Position numbers and translations under genes: made by a program | Assembly: GCA_003290165.1 (NCBI GenBank) | Contig: QNQO01000811.1 | Coordinates: 434,001-498,000 of the forward strand | Source of the DNA: Berberis thunbergii | Taxonomy: Eukaryota > Streptophyta > Magnoliopsida > Ranunculales > Berberidaceae | Direction: 5' to 3' | DNA length: 64,000 nucleotides | Notes under the pieces: model-generated | The model's input: the letters and a program-made list of their open reading frames with translations, nothing else | The model's database searches: none | Told to the model about the DNA's origin: nothing | Shown: one piece after another, positions 49,890 through 64,000 of the stretch | How positions within the stretch are numbered: the first letter of the stretch is position 1 | Layout of the letters: each line of letters opens with the position of its first letter

Positions 49890-50944
49890 CAGTTAAGTTG
49901 GTTCAAAATTGGACCAGCACCGAATTCAATCAAACCGAACTAGGGAATTCAATCGAACCGAACTACGGATTTGGTTTTTGGTTTTCGGTTCGGTTTCGAT
50001 TTTGGTTTTTTTCTTTTTTCTTTTTTTTTTCTTCTTCTTCTCCCCTAAATCACTCAAAACCCTAATTTACAGTTTAGAATCCAACAACCCACCCTAGCAA
50101 GAGAAACCTAACAGAATGATAACTCTCAAATACGCTTAAAATCCAACTTTCATTACCCAAACTCCATTCAAACACAACAAAATCATAAATTATAACCAAA
50201 CACCTAAGCCCCGTCATGTTAAACTTATCAAACAAAGCCCAAAAACCTAATTTCAGATCAGTTACTTGACCCAATCAACCAATTTATTGGGGTAGAACAA
50301 GTGGCGTGGCTAGCAAGCTACCTGCTGCATCTCGATGATGAGAGGAACCACTAGGATCAAGAACGTCGTTATGGTGATCCAAGTTGCCTTTCTAGTGTTC
50401 TTGAAAAGCTTTTTAGACACAAATGTTGCATCTAAGACTGCTTGCATGCCGTTGTGAACGATCAATGATTGGGTGATTGTGCTTGAAACCCTAGCGAGGA
50501 TTCCACCTTCGCCATCTCCTTCTCCTCCCTTCTGCTTGGACAAGACACTCCACCTTTTCGCAACACCATTAATTTTCCGACGGCCATTTTCAAAAAGAAG
50601 CAAAGAGAGTGAGAGAGGTTGTAAAGTGGAGACGAAAATAGCTTTCTATGAAGTTTGAACAAGAGAATGAAGAGATGAATAAGAGGTTTAACCAATGGCC
50701 TTGCCTACTTCGACCCAATATTTTTAAGGATGGACATGGAGGCTCGAATGAATTTCAAATGGTCTAGTACAGGTCCATATATATAACCAACATTCGATTC
50801 GTTCAGTGTTTTTGGGGGGATAAAAAAACCTGAAGCCGAACCGATTTGCATTCAGTTTCAGTTGTTTCTCGGTTCAGGGTTTTTCGGTTCGGTTCGGTTC
50901 AATTCAGTTTGGTCAGTTTTCGAGAACCACAACCGTAACAATAA
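49890..50944. mobile_element. CGGTT-rich element, second copy
   Basis: Duplicate of 10285-11333 within the segmental duplication, again between GTGTTAAT copies (49882-49889 and 50945-50952). It has additional TTCGGTTCGG units near 50884-50900, and its T-rich tract is interrupted by C. Confidence 0.6.
50310..50603 (-). pseudogene. TOM9/TOM22-like fragment, second copy
   Basis: Its 97-codon frame gives the same protein sequence as 10704-10997, including the FLILVVPLIIEM membrane anchor and the premature QQVAC end. No coding difference between the two copies is visible. That reflects the recent duplication and is not by itself evidence of constraint. Confidence 0.65.
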
Positions 50945-53900
50945 GTGTTAATACTACTTTTGACACTTAAAACTATGCATTCAGACCATGTTAAAAAAAA
51001 ATTCCTAGTAATTGGGAACTCTTAAACCTCAAAATTATCTATTTGCTTTCACTTCCTTATTTTATATTCTACTCAACTCCTTAACATGTCATGTCATGGT
51101 CCAAAATCTTCTTTTAAGGGGTATTTTGTATTCATACAACATGCGAAATGCATTAATTAACCTTGTATTTTCTTAAAAGCTAGTGATAAAACTAAAAGCA
51201 ATGGTAGAAATGTGATTTTATATTTTAGTTTTATTCGCAATATTTTTATAAATGTCAAAACAACTAGTGGTGTATCTAGTGGGTTCTGGGAATACTAAGC
51301 CATTTGACTTAGTTAGGAATTTGATACAACAATGAATGCCCCACCGAGGTCTTGTTTTCTTATTATACTAGTATCCTATTTATTTGTACCATTCTCATTT
51401 TTATCTATTTTCATAGCATTTTCAACTGCAATTAAACAAAATTTGAAGCTTACCTAAAGACGACCTCCTTAAGCCATTTTTAAACCTTGGTCATGACATG
51501 ATTTATACTGTTCTTTTGCACACTGCAGTCTTTTTACAGGTTATCAGTTGAATACATATAAAACGTATGTCACATGTTTACCATTTTGCAAATTGAATTT
51601 TTCACTCCTTAAATTACATAAAACTCAATTTTCAGTATCCTTTTACTGTTCTTTTTTTCTGTATTTAAACTGCTTACAACAATTTAGTGATAAATCTAGG
51701 GTGCTGCAATGTAGAGAAAGTATCGAATTCCTTCTTTCAACCCACCTTAATCTGTAGCTTGTTTATCCATCCAGTAAGCCAAAATCCAAATCACTTGGCC
51801 GTTTCATTAAATCGCATATCCATGAAAATATTCTTGCCATCACAGATCTTGCAATGTTGGGCTCTTTATTAGTTAGTAAAGGAAAGATCCATTACTTCTG
51901 ACCGTGCTTTCAGTGATATGGAAAGAGAAAAAGTCACGTTGGAAAACAGAGGTTAGACTATCTGTAGGATGATGAAGATCGTGGTATTAAAATTGGCTAT
52001 ATTTTGAACTTAATTAATTCAAGTCTGACATCTAATTCTGCTCTTCAATTGGGATATCACTCTTCTCGGTAGCTAATCTAGTATTTAGTGATTCTGTATT
52101 GTTGTCCCCTTTGTTTCGTTTTGCATTTTTTTAAGTTTCTTTGAGTTGTTTCATTGATGTATGTTATAATGATCAAAACAATTGTTCCATGAGTCATGAA
52201 AGTTCACTGAAATTTAATTGTATCTTTCAATTTCCTATGTCTTTATTTTATGCTAATTTGGTGCTCTTAAATTAGTCTGGAAGCTTTGTTTCGTTATTTT
52301 TTGTAGTTGCAGCCTATCTTCCACCGAAAGCTTCTTCTGACTCATCCCATGAACTTCCATTGATTTTGAGTTATGGAACGGAATAGTGTTTTGACATATT
52401 GGACTCTTAACAAATGTTTCATTGCCTTAATTTCAGTCACCAGTTGATGGAAAGCCAATGCCCTTGACGCCCAAGGAGTCCATACAAATCCAAGTAGGTA
52501 ATTTGTGTTCTAACCTTCTGTGTTTTATGAGGGTGCAATCCGTAGATTACTTTCTATTAGCTCCATATCTAGATCTTTATACCTCTGAATTTTTCATTTA
52601 TGTTATATTCTGATGATTGTGTATCTCCAATAGAAACTGGAAATAGTTCATTTTTTGCGAAGCATATGTTAGAGCCTGTTTACATTGAAGGCTTATACTG
52701 AATACTGATGCTGGAAATAAACTATGAATGTTGAATACGAAAGTCTGGAAAAATTGTTTAATGGATTTCATTATAAGTATAAATAAAATTTGATTTAAAG
52801 TTTTTAATATTTGATGATATCAAAGATAGAAATATAAGACATAATTTGAAGGTTTAAAACACTTTCAGCTTTCAGTGTTTAGAAATAAGCAAGAAAATCT
52901 TCCTTTTGTCTAAACACTTAATTTGGCACTAAAGACTTGTTCAAATCAGACTTCAGACACATTATCAAACACAACTTAATTAGAAAGTCACTGAATTTTG
53001 CAGAATTAACATTAAGTGTTTATCAAACAGGCTCTTAGATTGTGTTACAGTACATTGTTTAAGTCAATTTGGGTTCTTGACTCAGTATAGTGATTGTAAA
53101 TCTCCTATAGAAATTAGAAATAGTTCTTTTTTTTCTTAAAGAAAAAAATTAAAATTGATTTCCACAATTTGGCAAATGTGGAGCTTCAGTCATTGTTTAA
53201 ACTATCTTTCCTTGAACTGAATTTCATATTTCCTAAAAACTTGGAAATAAAAGTAATTATTTTAGCCTAGTAGCAATATGAATGTTCTTGACTTGATCCG
53301 CTTTTTTGCCCATGCCATCGTTAGAGTACAGTGAGTCAGCAAAGGCATGTGTGTTTGAGTGTGAGTTTACTTCATATGCAACTGGACCGGTTGACTAAAG
53401 ATGTTTTTTTGGAACACTGGACATGTAGCTTTCTATTGTTTCTCATGAATTTTGTAATTTGTTTATGTTTAGAAGTCATGTTCATTTGTATGTTCTTCCA
53501 ACTATTGCAGAATAGAATTGGAGCAGATATTATCATGGCCCTTGATGATGTTGTAAAAACTACCATTACTGGTCCAAGAATAGAGGAGGTTATGTATCAG
53601 ACTCTTCATTGGATAGCAGATGTATAGCTGGTAAATATATCTCGGCATACAAAGTTGTCACATTCATTCCTCACTCAAGTAGTTCAAAACTGTATTTTCT
53701 CTGGGGGATTTATGATCACTTTTTGCCGTGTCAATTATATTCTTCCTTGATAGTGGGTTAATAGGGTCTGCCTTAAAATTATCTTTATAATATCCCTTGT
53801 TTGTGTTCTTCTAATCCCTTACCTGGTGATACGTTGTTGCTTGTACCATGGGGGATCATTGAGCATGATTAGGTTTTCGGTTGAGATGAATATGTTTTTT

Positions 53901-56184
53901 TTTACTCATAAACAATTGCACTGGTTTCTAACTAGTTATGGTTTGGAATCTTGATCTCATTCAGCTTATCCTTAGCTAATGGAACAAGAATTCTCATGAT
54001 TCATGTATGCTGATGCATGGTTGTATACCTGTCTTGTGCCTCCAGCTTATTGGCAACAATGTTCAAAGTGTTGTTTTTGTTGGGATATATTGACTCGTGA
54101 TTGTAGGATCAAATCGGGATAGGGATATTTCATCAAATTTTGTTATATAGTCGGATATATCAAAAATATTGATGATAAAGTCAATCGTTTTAGGGTACAA
54201 ATTGCAACAATGAGGATATATCCGGATATTTTGAACCCTGTTTGGAAATGGGATAGATAGTTCCTCAGGCCTTTGCACTTTGTTAGGAAGCACGAACACA
54301 AACAGAGGTGGACATGGCTTCTACACATGTTGAACAATTCTTCAGACATATCAGGGTAATGAGACATTCTTGGGCCTAGATGGACATGTTTGGGACTTTT
54401 TTTCTTCATCATGAATTATGCATATGGGATGCGAATTGTTCTTAAACTTGATTAATTGTTTGATTAACCTGGAAATTGTACATGTGAATTAATAACTCAA
54501 ATGCACTAAAAAGTGGGATGTGTATGTTTGATGATACATTTTCAATTTTGAAGCTTGATGCTTGAAATATTTCTTCAATAAATTCATGAATGAATGTCTT
54601 GATAAATGATTGACTGTTTTATTGTATCTTTTGGGGTATACTATTTTTTCAATGAGTTATGTTCTTTATACCAAAGTTATTTTAATGTTGTCTTCTCACA
54701 CTACCCATGTCCTAGTTTTTAGAATTTGCCGTACTCACATGTTCGTATCCAAGATTCCTAGACCCCTTGTCAACATTCAAAAAATAAATTTTAATAAATA
54801 AATAAGGTCACCAAGCAGATGTGATCGTATGTAGGTCAGTAGGTGTATCCTCAAAAGCATTTTTTGAAGCTTTGGGACATATTTGATTCGATGACCTGGA
54901 AAACTAATGGGCTGATGGTGGTGGAGAGGGAGGAGTGGCCAAAGTGGTTAACCCCTTATCCACTGTCATTTGATTAATTAACCTTTAATTAAAGTTCCCT
55001 TTTTCTAGCAAAAATATATTCATTTTTTACACAATTCAATATTTACAGGTTTTACCATGTTATTACACATTTTATAGTACAATAAAATAGAGCAAACCCG
55101 ACATGATCACGATGTCTACACACATTGAAAAACTAAAGAAAAAACGGAATCCATCAATCAAACACTAAACACCAATGTGAGTGATGATATGAAACAACAG
55201 CTTAGAGCATATTTAGAATTAAGTCGAGAAGAAGCCACAATCAAAGTTATTCCAATTTTTCTACTATATTTATTTGAACAAAGATTAAGGTTTTCTCAAG
55301 GACATTGTCTCGTGGAAAATGCTTAAGAAGCTCCAACTTAACACAACATGAGGCTATATTTATTGGGAGTTCCTCTGAATTGGCCAAGAAAAATCCTGTC
55401 CAATAGGAAACTATACTTTTTTTCAAAACTCCGCTTTAGAAAGATCTAGAAATATCACAGACCGACGGCAGCCACTTAGCATTCACATCCATTTATGAGT
55501 CATACAAACCAAATATCACTAAGCTCCTAGTGGGAAGATGCTCTTGTATGAATGAGTAATCATCAATGGTAACACAGTTGTGCGATTGAAAGGTAATGAT
55601 GCCTATGAAAAGTCGAAGCTGGTCTTTCTTTCCATAAATTAAATAAATTTGTCTGATACAATTCATTGATAAATTTTAAGAAAGGACAGTAGAATGGGAT
55701 GGACAGCTAAATCAAACACCTAGAAATGATTCTTTGTGATACTAAAATTTTGATATATACCATAATTATTCTTGCTAGAAGCAAGCTAAAAATTAAATTC
55801 ACTTGTAATAACCTGTTCTATAAGGTCTTTGTGTTCTAAAAATGAATCTATATCAAGCAAGTTATTAAAATTTAAGTTATAAAAAATCATTGTACTAACC
55901 ACCATTTTGTAATTAACAGCAATTTGGAGTTGACACTTGCTAGTTTAAGAAAATCAAGTTCATCTCTACATATCCTTTAATGCATGTGCCTTTTGCCTTC
56001 TAGGCTGCGGAAAGAACCTTATAGCCTGTAACCTAGCTAGATTCTAATATGAGGACAATGCTAAAAACCAAGGGTTAAAGCTTTAGAGAAGTATGGACAG
56101 ATTTCCTCAAGGAAATCAAAGTGAGTTGGCTCTGCAGGGTTCCATTCATACTTGGTTAACTAAATTGGAAGCAGGATATGCAAA

Positions 56185-57817
56185 ATGATTCGGAGCTAAA
56201 TGCGGAAAACAATAATTAAAAAAAATATACAAACAGAGGGCTTTTTTCCAATCCTTCCACCATATTAGGATTTCAGCCTCTCAAGAACAAATTCTCTACA
56301 GACTCCAACCTTTCTTATCTTACAAAGATTATAATACTCTTGAGAACAAACTCTCGAAGCTCCAACCTCTCAAGAACAAATATTGAGGCTCCAACTTTTG
56401 AAGAACAAACTCGTTTGAAGCTCCAACCTTTGCTATCTTACAAAACTGATCTTCGACGAACTTGTCCAACAAATAAATTTTCGTTGTCCTAATTAATTAA
56501 GGAATCCTTATCCAAATAGGAAATTTTCTTAATTAACCACTAAGCTACTAAAAGAAGATACTTCTATATTGTGGCTCTCCTTTTTAGGAATTTGAAGTCC
56601 CATTCAAGTTAAAATTGGAGTTTAGGGAACTCACGAGCCCTTGGCTTATGGAACCATTTAGACTTTGACAGAATCTTGCCAACACACCTAGATTGACAAT
56701 CCGTTCCTCCATTGTAATACCTTATCTTCTTCAATCTCGAATCACAATCTTGTAATTTCAAGAACTGCTTTGAGTCTAAATTGGTAGTGCATCAAGATCA
56801 TACACCTCAAAAATCTCCCACAGATGGTGGAACCGTGCTTTGGTACGCAAAATGCATTTCGGAGCTAAATGCAGAAAACAATAATAAAAGAAGAATAAGA
56901 CAAGACAATCCAATTTTTTTTCCAATTCTACCACTATATTATTAGAACAAAGATTTTAACCTCTCAAAAACAAACTCTCTTGTGTCTCCAACCTTTGATA
57001 TCTTACAAATGTTACAATACTCTTGAAAATTCAACATTTGCTATCTTACAAAGATTACAGTACTCTCGAAACAAACTCTCGAGGCTCCAACCTCTCAGGA
57101 ACTAACTCTTTGAGGTGCCAACTTCTCAAAAACAAACTCTCTTGAATCTCCAACTTTTGCTATCTTATTAACTAACAAAGATTCTAATACTCTCTCAAGA
57201 ACAAATTCTTCGAAAGCTTTTTCCCTCGTGAATAAACTCTTGAGCTCTTTCTCAATGACTATTCCCTTGAGAACTATGATGAACAAGCTCCGAGTCTACA
57301 TCTCTTAGTCTTACCTTGCTCTTTGATCCTTAATTCTTCAATTTTCTAGATGCCTTGAACCTATATACGAAGTCACTATATAGGCCAAACAAGTCCAAAC
57401 CAAACAAAGAAAGCCTACTCCTAATAGAAAAGTATTTCCATATTACTTTCCTTGTCCCTCAAGGAGAACCATCTTGTTTTAACCAAACAAGAAAAGCCTA
57501 CTTCTAATAGGAAAGTATTTTCATATTACTTTTCTTATCCCTCGAGGAGAACTTTATGTTTTTAAGCAAACAAGGAAAACATACCCCTAATAGGAAAGTG
57601 TTTCCATATTGCTTTTCTTACCCCTCAAGGAGAAACTTTTCATATTCCAGTGACAAAATTGATTTAGGAGACTTTCCTTATCTTAATTTAACAAGGAAAC
57701 CTAATTCAAATTAGAAACTTTCCAACAAGAAAACTTTGATCCAACAAAGAAATTTTCCTTGTTATAATTAATTAAGGAATCCTTATCCAAATAGGAAACT
57801 TTTCTTAATTAACCACT
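56185..57817 (+). repeat. Diverged repeat block in TGT intron 6, second copy
   Basis: Counterpart of 16577-18205. Near 56359 this copy has a full CTCCAACCTCTCAAG unit where copy 1 reads CGGCCTCTCAAG, so copy 1 has a small rearrangement there. Confidence 0.55.
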
Positions 57818-60800
57818 AATCATGTATCATGAACAGCTCTGGGATGGGCATGTGGATTTGGAGAGGAATCCATTTTGTAACCCAGGCCCTTTAGAAAGAA
57901 AAGAAATAGGAGAATTTTTTTAAGGGAAAACTCTCTCATGAAGAGTGTAATTCTTTGAAGTTGGACATATGGCATTGAGGGACATCTCACAAACCAATCC
58001 GGAACATTGCTTTTGACTTATTTGTGTATTATATGTTCAGCTATGATAGTTTACTTGTTTAATTGTTTTGCTTCTCTTCTTGCTATACTGTGTGCTTCTC
58101 ACTCATTATAAATTTTTGGTGTGTGTCTTCAAAAAAAAAGGGCTGGGGAACTTTATTGCCAATTACAACGTAGAAGTGTTTCTCCTTGATCAAACGAGGT
58201 CCATCATATTGTAAGTGAAGATGCTCTGAATTCTGGTGGATCTGCTTAAACCTTGCTTTCCTCGAGAATAAATACATTAAAAATTAAAAATAAAGGTTCC
58301 CCTGTTCATGTGGATCAATATAGGTACTGAAAATTGAAATTTTGAAAACTTTCCAAAATTTTATTAGTGATCATTAATATTGCCATAGTTCAATCATAGA
58401 GTATATTTAGTGCTTGAATCTCATAAGACTGTTACGGGATGTTGCACGAATATTTGAGGTCTTACAGTTTCCTAATGTGTATATATGTTCTCAGATAAAT
58501 TTTCCTATTATTGCACACCAAATTATGGATGTATTAGTGAGGTCATCTGTTGTAGGTTCTTCATTGTTTGCTTTTCCCACTTTATGCTCTAGATGTGTTT
58601 AGTTTATTGAATCTTTGCATTGATTTCTCGACAACAGCTCACAGTAGACCCCCATGAGCAGAACTTATTTGGGATCGTACAGGGAGGATTAGATCCTGTG
58701 CTCAGATGACTTCAACTCAGTTTCTGTTTAATACACTTGTATTACATAAATCATCGTGAAGTACTGTTCTGAGTCCTATACTATTGTTCAAACTGCTAGC
58801 TCCTTATTAGCTTTCACCTCTTGTCGTTGTTTCCAGAGATATATGTGTGAGAGGCTTGGTTGATCGCAATTTGCCTGGGTATGTTGATGCTACTCTGAAT
58901 GTTCTGCTAATTGAGGTTCAGATGTATGAGTGACAAGTGATCGCTATGATACTTGGGCCATATTCTAATTATGTGAAAGCTTTTTCTAGCCTTCAGAAAA
59001 TTTGGTGTTGATTTTTATCTATCAACTGTCTCCTATCTATAACTTTGATGATTAGCTATGTAACAACAAGGAATGAGCTCTTTTCTTCAATCATTTCAGA
59101 TTTTAGGTTGAAGTTATAATCGAAGACACTGACAGTTGATAATTTAAACCTATTGGCAGCGAACATGCTTGTTATCTCTCGAAGCTTTTTTGAATCAGAA
59201 TATCAACATGTTTGTCACGGAATTACCCTGAATACATGACTTACAATTAGATTCGTGAAAATCGTTGTCTTGGGACAAACCATTTATTTCCAGAAAGGGG
59301 AAGAAAAGAGAATAATGCACATGTAGATGAACCTAGGAGATGTTTTACTACTTAATGCGAAACTGCCAACAAAGGGATAAAATGCCCACTTTGTTTTTGA
59401 AAAATCAAGGATAAACCTAGGAGATGCTGTCTTTGTAATCCCCATTCTCACACCAGAAAAGATAAATATCATTTGGAACTTTAGACACAAGAAAGATAGC
59501 AAAAGAAACCCAAAGGATGGTTTCTTTGCTATCCAGAAAATAAAGATTTTGATATTTGTGTAATTCTGTGCTATAATTTGGTTGGATGTCTTTTGTACGA
59601 TATATATGGACGCACACACATTGCAGACAGCTGTGCTTGCCATGCAACAAGGTTAAGTTCAGCACTAGGTTTTGCAACATTGTGGTTGAATATAGGAAGT
59701 GACTTGACTTGATTTACTTTTGTGACAGCTATGCTATTGGTGGTCTTGCAGGCGGTGAAGACAAAGACTCATTTTGGTGTGTAGTTGCTCAGTGTACTGC
59801 TGCATTACCTGAATATAAACCACGTTATGTTATGGTGCAGACTGTTATTTAGTTATTTGAGTATTACCATTTTTAATAGAGTCCATCAAACTGAAGTTAA
59901 TTGTCTTTTCTGTCTTTCTTTTTGCATCAGGGTGTTGGTTATCCACTTGATATTGTAGTTTGCAGTGCTTTAGGTGCTGACATGTACGACTGTGTTTATC
60001 CTACACGTATCGCTCGTTTTGGTACAGCTCTTGTTCCTGAGGTAGACATCTTAAACTTTCAGCAACAATTAATTTTCTGAACAGATGATTATATAATCTC
60101 TCTCTGAATCTCAATTCTCTCCCTTTAGTAGTTTGTAAAATCTATGGAGGAGTTTTGGTAGGTGAAGATTTTTGTGTTCTCGTGTTGAGTCTCTTGAATA
60201 GAACGATTTTAAGCTAGACTTCCATGATTTCCAAGATTAACATGTTGTATCAACTATCAAGTATCACCTGTTCATAATTCAACTTCTGTCATGGCTGACT
60301 GGCTCTTTATCGTGTTTATCGTATTCCCTAGACATATGAGAAATGGGTTTAAAGAGGTTGGGCATGGTAGGCACAGATCCCAAGTTCCCAACAATGAATT
60401 CCAACTCTCTCTCAAAATCTTAGCTCTTCAATTTATTAAGGAAAATTTTGGATCTACCCACGTTTGAGTTGTCTACCCTCCTTTGAGGGTCTGTCGTGTA
60501 GGTTACATTTAACCTTTGGATCCTTCAAGTTTTATGCTTAGTCAAACATTAACCACTCCTTCCATTAATTTGTAAATTTTTTTTTTTTTTCAATTTTATG
60601 TTGACATAATATTTTTCCATAATCTCGGCAGGGAGTCTCAAAATTTAAGCACAAAGCAATGGCTGATGATGTTCGCCCTGTTGATCCAACATGCACCTGT
60701 ATGGTATGCAACTGACTTTGGCTATTTTATGAAGTTATTTATTTTTTAGGGGCCCTTATTAATGCCCTTCTATACTTGGTTTCCTCTACAGGTTTGCAAG

Positions 60801-61530
60801 AACTACTCACGAGCTTACACCCATTCTCTCATTACAAAGGATTCCATGGGATCCCAACTTTTATCATACCACAACTTGTTTTACATGATGAGGGTAAGTG
60901 TTAAGTTTATTACTTACTAGTTCTCTAGGCTCGATTGTCATCATTTGATTGCTTTACTTTTTTGGTTGCAGCTTAGCAGAAATTTACCCAAGTCAATAAT
61001 TCAGGGAAATTTTCCTGAGTATGCTTTCTCTCTCTCACATTGAATGTCCAAGTGATTAGTGGTTAGCTTTAGATATAGGTTAAATAAATGGCTGGTTTTT
61101 TATCGTGCATTTTACTTCTGCAGGTTTGTTTGTGGGTTGTTGCAGAAAATGGTATTCCTTTTACTCCTTATTAAAATTTTATATTTTTTATCCATTTTGA
61201 TAGACAGTAATATCTTTGTGCTCGTGTGATTCAGGGAGTTGTATCATGGACTATCAGACTAGTGTTTCAGGGGATTTCTCCTATCTTGTTTTCTTTTTCT
61301 TTTCCAACACAGTGAAGTGTTGGTGCTCTTTTCATTTTTACCCGATGTTGGTCTACAATCTAAATACGCCTAGTGGGAATCTCGAAATCGGATGATTAAG
61401 TCTCTAGTAGGACCTCGAGGCTCATCAGCTGAAGAACACCATAGGCTTTGTGGCTAAGACTAAGGATGAGAAATGTGATGAACATCAGATAATCCCAATT
61501 GAATCTCCGCATGAGAGAGGGGGAGAAAGT

Positions 61531-62953
61531 GATACAACTAAACTTGCAAATAAATGGAAATTGAAAGATAATGTGGGAATTGAAAATTTAAATAAAATAA
61601 ATGAACGTTAAAGTAAATCAGCATAAAATAAATCAGCAAAATACAATTATTTTCATCAAACCTACTAACAATAAACCAGCTGCGCTCCTTTTATAATTAA
61701 CCTAACTTCTCTGACAAGAAACAAACTCTAAACCTAATTGGAAACCAATGCCCTAACTATTACCTAATTACAATAATACTATAACTTATACTGCTAAAAC
61801 ACTAATATTGCTAAAAGACCCAATTACGTCAACCTCCCCAGGTTTAAGAAGTTTGTCTTCAAGCTTGATTTGAAGTCGAAGAAATTAGATGAGCACAAGC
61901 AACCTATGACTGAAAATAAGGCGAAGTGCACAAACAAAATGTGACCTCTAACTTTGCCACAATACATACTTGCAAAAACAGATTAACCAACTCAGAAATA
62001 AATCAAGGTCACTAAAAAAATCGAAAGTTGTAAGAAACCTAAGAAGACGTGCATAAACTCGTACCACAAAAACGTCCCAAAACGGATTGGTTGCGAAAAA
62101 ATGGGAAAGAAGTCGCATAAGTCAATTGGCGTAAAAGGGGTTATAGAGGTATGGATATGGGTTATAGTATGGTTCACTTATTTTTTTTTCTCATGGGTGG
62201 GGTGCTCTCATAGGAACTTGGGTGTAAATACTTGTTTGGACAAGAGACTTAAATAAAAGGGGGATGTACTGAATTAAAAAAGGATAGGCACCTAAATAAA
62301 AATGGTTTTATTCTTCACACACTACTGTAACAAAAGAGAAAGGGGGTGGGGTTGCGGCTTAGGCTGTGAACGGGAGGGGTGGTTGGCCTTGCGATGGTGG
62401 CTGTGAAGGGACTGATTCAAGGCTGCGAACAGACTGTCAGAGGAGCTGCAACGGCACGGCGGTGAGGACGATGTGAGGGTGTGATCAAATGGTGATTTCC
62501 AACAAATCTGAGAGCCACGGAGTTGGTGTTGGGCAGCTGGACTCCGATGATGGGGAGGGCAACGGTGGCGATAGGTTGGAAACGACACAATGGTGCTGGA
62601 CCTTGACGGTGAATCTAACAAATTTTTTACTCACTTCTCACTTTTTTCAAATTCTAATCTCTTCAATCTTCTTCCTTTGAACCCTTTTTTTCCAAATCAA
62701 ACCAAATAACAAGAACCATTTGGCTTTGATGCCAATCGATAGAATTTAACTTACAAATATACGAAAATTGAATGATAATGTGGGAATTGAAATAAAACTA
62801 AGTCAACCTACGCTCCTATATTTACTTAACTTCTCCGACAAGAACAAAACCCTAAACCTAATTGGAAACCAATGTCCTAACTATTACTTAATTACAATAA
62901 CACTATAACTCATAAGCTAAAATACTAATATTGCTAAAAGACTCAATTACATT
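61531..62953 (-). mobile_element. LTR retrotransposon remnant in the last TGT intron, second copy, internally deleted
   Basis: Counterpart of 22012-24053. Both LTR-like repeats remain. The 629 bp between the sequences TCAATTGGC and TTATAGAGG are replaced by the 10 bases GTAAAAGGGG (62131-62140). Confidence 0.6.
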
Positions 62954-63108
62954 AGAAAGCATTATAAGGAAAAATTGGGCTAGCCTCCTTATGAACTTTG
63001 AGCCAAAGTGGTGGGGGGAGGAGAGGGGAAAACACCATATTGAAAATAGCAGTCTTAGAATCATGGAAGTGGTATTGGGGAATCACAAAGGATGAGCGTT
63101 AGCAGGAG

Positions 63109-63204
63109 TCCTATTTGTCTATGGGTCGCAAGTATTGTGGCATAAACTTGTTGAAATCCTATTTGTCTATGGGTCGCAAGTATTGTGGCATAAACTTGTT
63201 GAAA
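63109..63204 (+). repeat. 48-bp tandem duplication, second copy
   Basis: Same two-unit tandem as 24209-24304. Here the two units agree at the base where they differ in copy 1. Confidence 0.8.
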
Positions 63205-64000
63205 AACTGGGTCCTCTGTTAATTCTAGAGGAGCTAGAAATGCCTTAGAAGATGTCATTTGGGGGGATCAAGTAGTTGCGTCTCTGATGATGATCCTCAA
63301 GGAGCCCAGAGTAGTGTTTCAGGTTTTTAGGGTAGGTTTGTAGGCTCGTGTTCAGAGGTGAATATTGTGTATCTAGGGCCTTATTTAAGGGCTTTGGAGC
63401 TAGTAACAATATTTGAAAGTTTCCAATGCACGAGTGAGGCATTTTTCTGTAAGGAAAGCGAGGGAAAGTTTTGAATTTTAGGAGTAAACGCTCTAAAATA
63501 GTTGTAGCAGTAGTAATAATAATAATATGTTGACAAACTTGGGAACATAAATGAAATCAGCACAAGTAAGTAGAATTTTGCCATGGTTTATCTTTCAAAC
63601 ACAACACAACATGAATACCATGTCCATGATAGGCAATAGCTATGGACCATGAACATAGTTAAAAACTACTACACTAACAACATCGTTCTCAGCTTGAATG
63701 CAGTGACGATCTAGAGTTACAGTTCTTACTTTGTTGCAACATTAAAGTTTTCTGTTAAAATATTATTTGTTTACACTTGTTGGAGAAGTATATTTACTCT
63801 GGAGAACATTCAAGTTCCTTTCTTATCTTTATCCTCGTTCCCTTACTGGCCCTCTCTTTTGTAGCTCCCCAAAGGCGATGTGCCAGAATGGGTCTGCAAC
63901 GCCGTGGAGGTTGCTGGGATAGATATCTCTACTTGCTGTGCTCCTTTCACTGCAACAAAACACTGGATAATGTATACGAATCAAAAAATTACATGTCAGG

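Overview
This is nuclear DNA from a flowering plant, almost certainly a eudicot. It is AT-rich, the genes have many introns with consensus GT..AG boundaries, and the introns are full of plant-type transposons (hAT, LTR/TRIM, long-TIR Mutator-like, foldback MITEs). A wall-associated-kinase (WAK) gene fragment and a fused-type plant riboflavin gene (RIBA) point the same way. I cannot name the species.

Layout, left to right. 1-2573: intergenic, with diverged repeats and a foldback MITE. 2574-5157: complete non-autonomous hAT element (8-bp TSD) carrying an antisense WAK receptor-kinase fragment and only the C-terminal end of a hAT transposase. 5209-~25100: copy 1 of a segmental duplication, holding a 15-exon queuine tRNA-ribosyltransferase (TGT/QTRT1) pseudogene. 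27013-28399 (minus): the GTP cyclohydrolase II half of a RIBA gene whose 5' half is missing. 29008-31454: a second, left-truncated copy of the WAK-carrying hAT element. 31596-44485: a complete dihydroorotase gene (PYR4; 8 coding exons, 386 aa by my splice model). Its introns hold a composite TRIM retrotransposon, a foldback element, a non-autonomous LTR element and a Mutator-like element. 44777-64000: copy 2 of the duplication with a second TGT pseudogene, running off the right edge.

The one gene that looks fully functional is PYR4 (de novo pyrimidine synthesis). Both TGT copies share inactivating lesions: a frameshift plus stop in exon 2, a 1-bp deletion with stop in exon 6, a 1-bp insertion and a lost donor in exon 7. 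Decay therefore began before the duplication. Each copy has since gained private changes.

I found no evidence for a new enzymatic or defence system. The most unusual objects are (i) a TRIM array in PYR4 intron 3 whose two outer ends are the same LTR terminus in inverted orientation, yet are bounded by a matching 5-bp target-site duplication; (ii) the hAT family that captured an intron-containing WAK fragment in antisense; (iii) an element with an 8-bp flanking duplication carrying a TOM9/TOM22-like sequence inside a TGT intron; and (iv) the 51-bp patch at the segmental-duplication breakpoint. All splice models are by eye; no similarity search, alignment or expression evidence was available.
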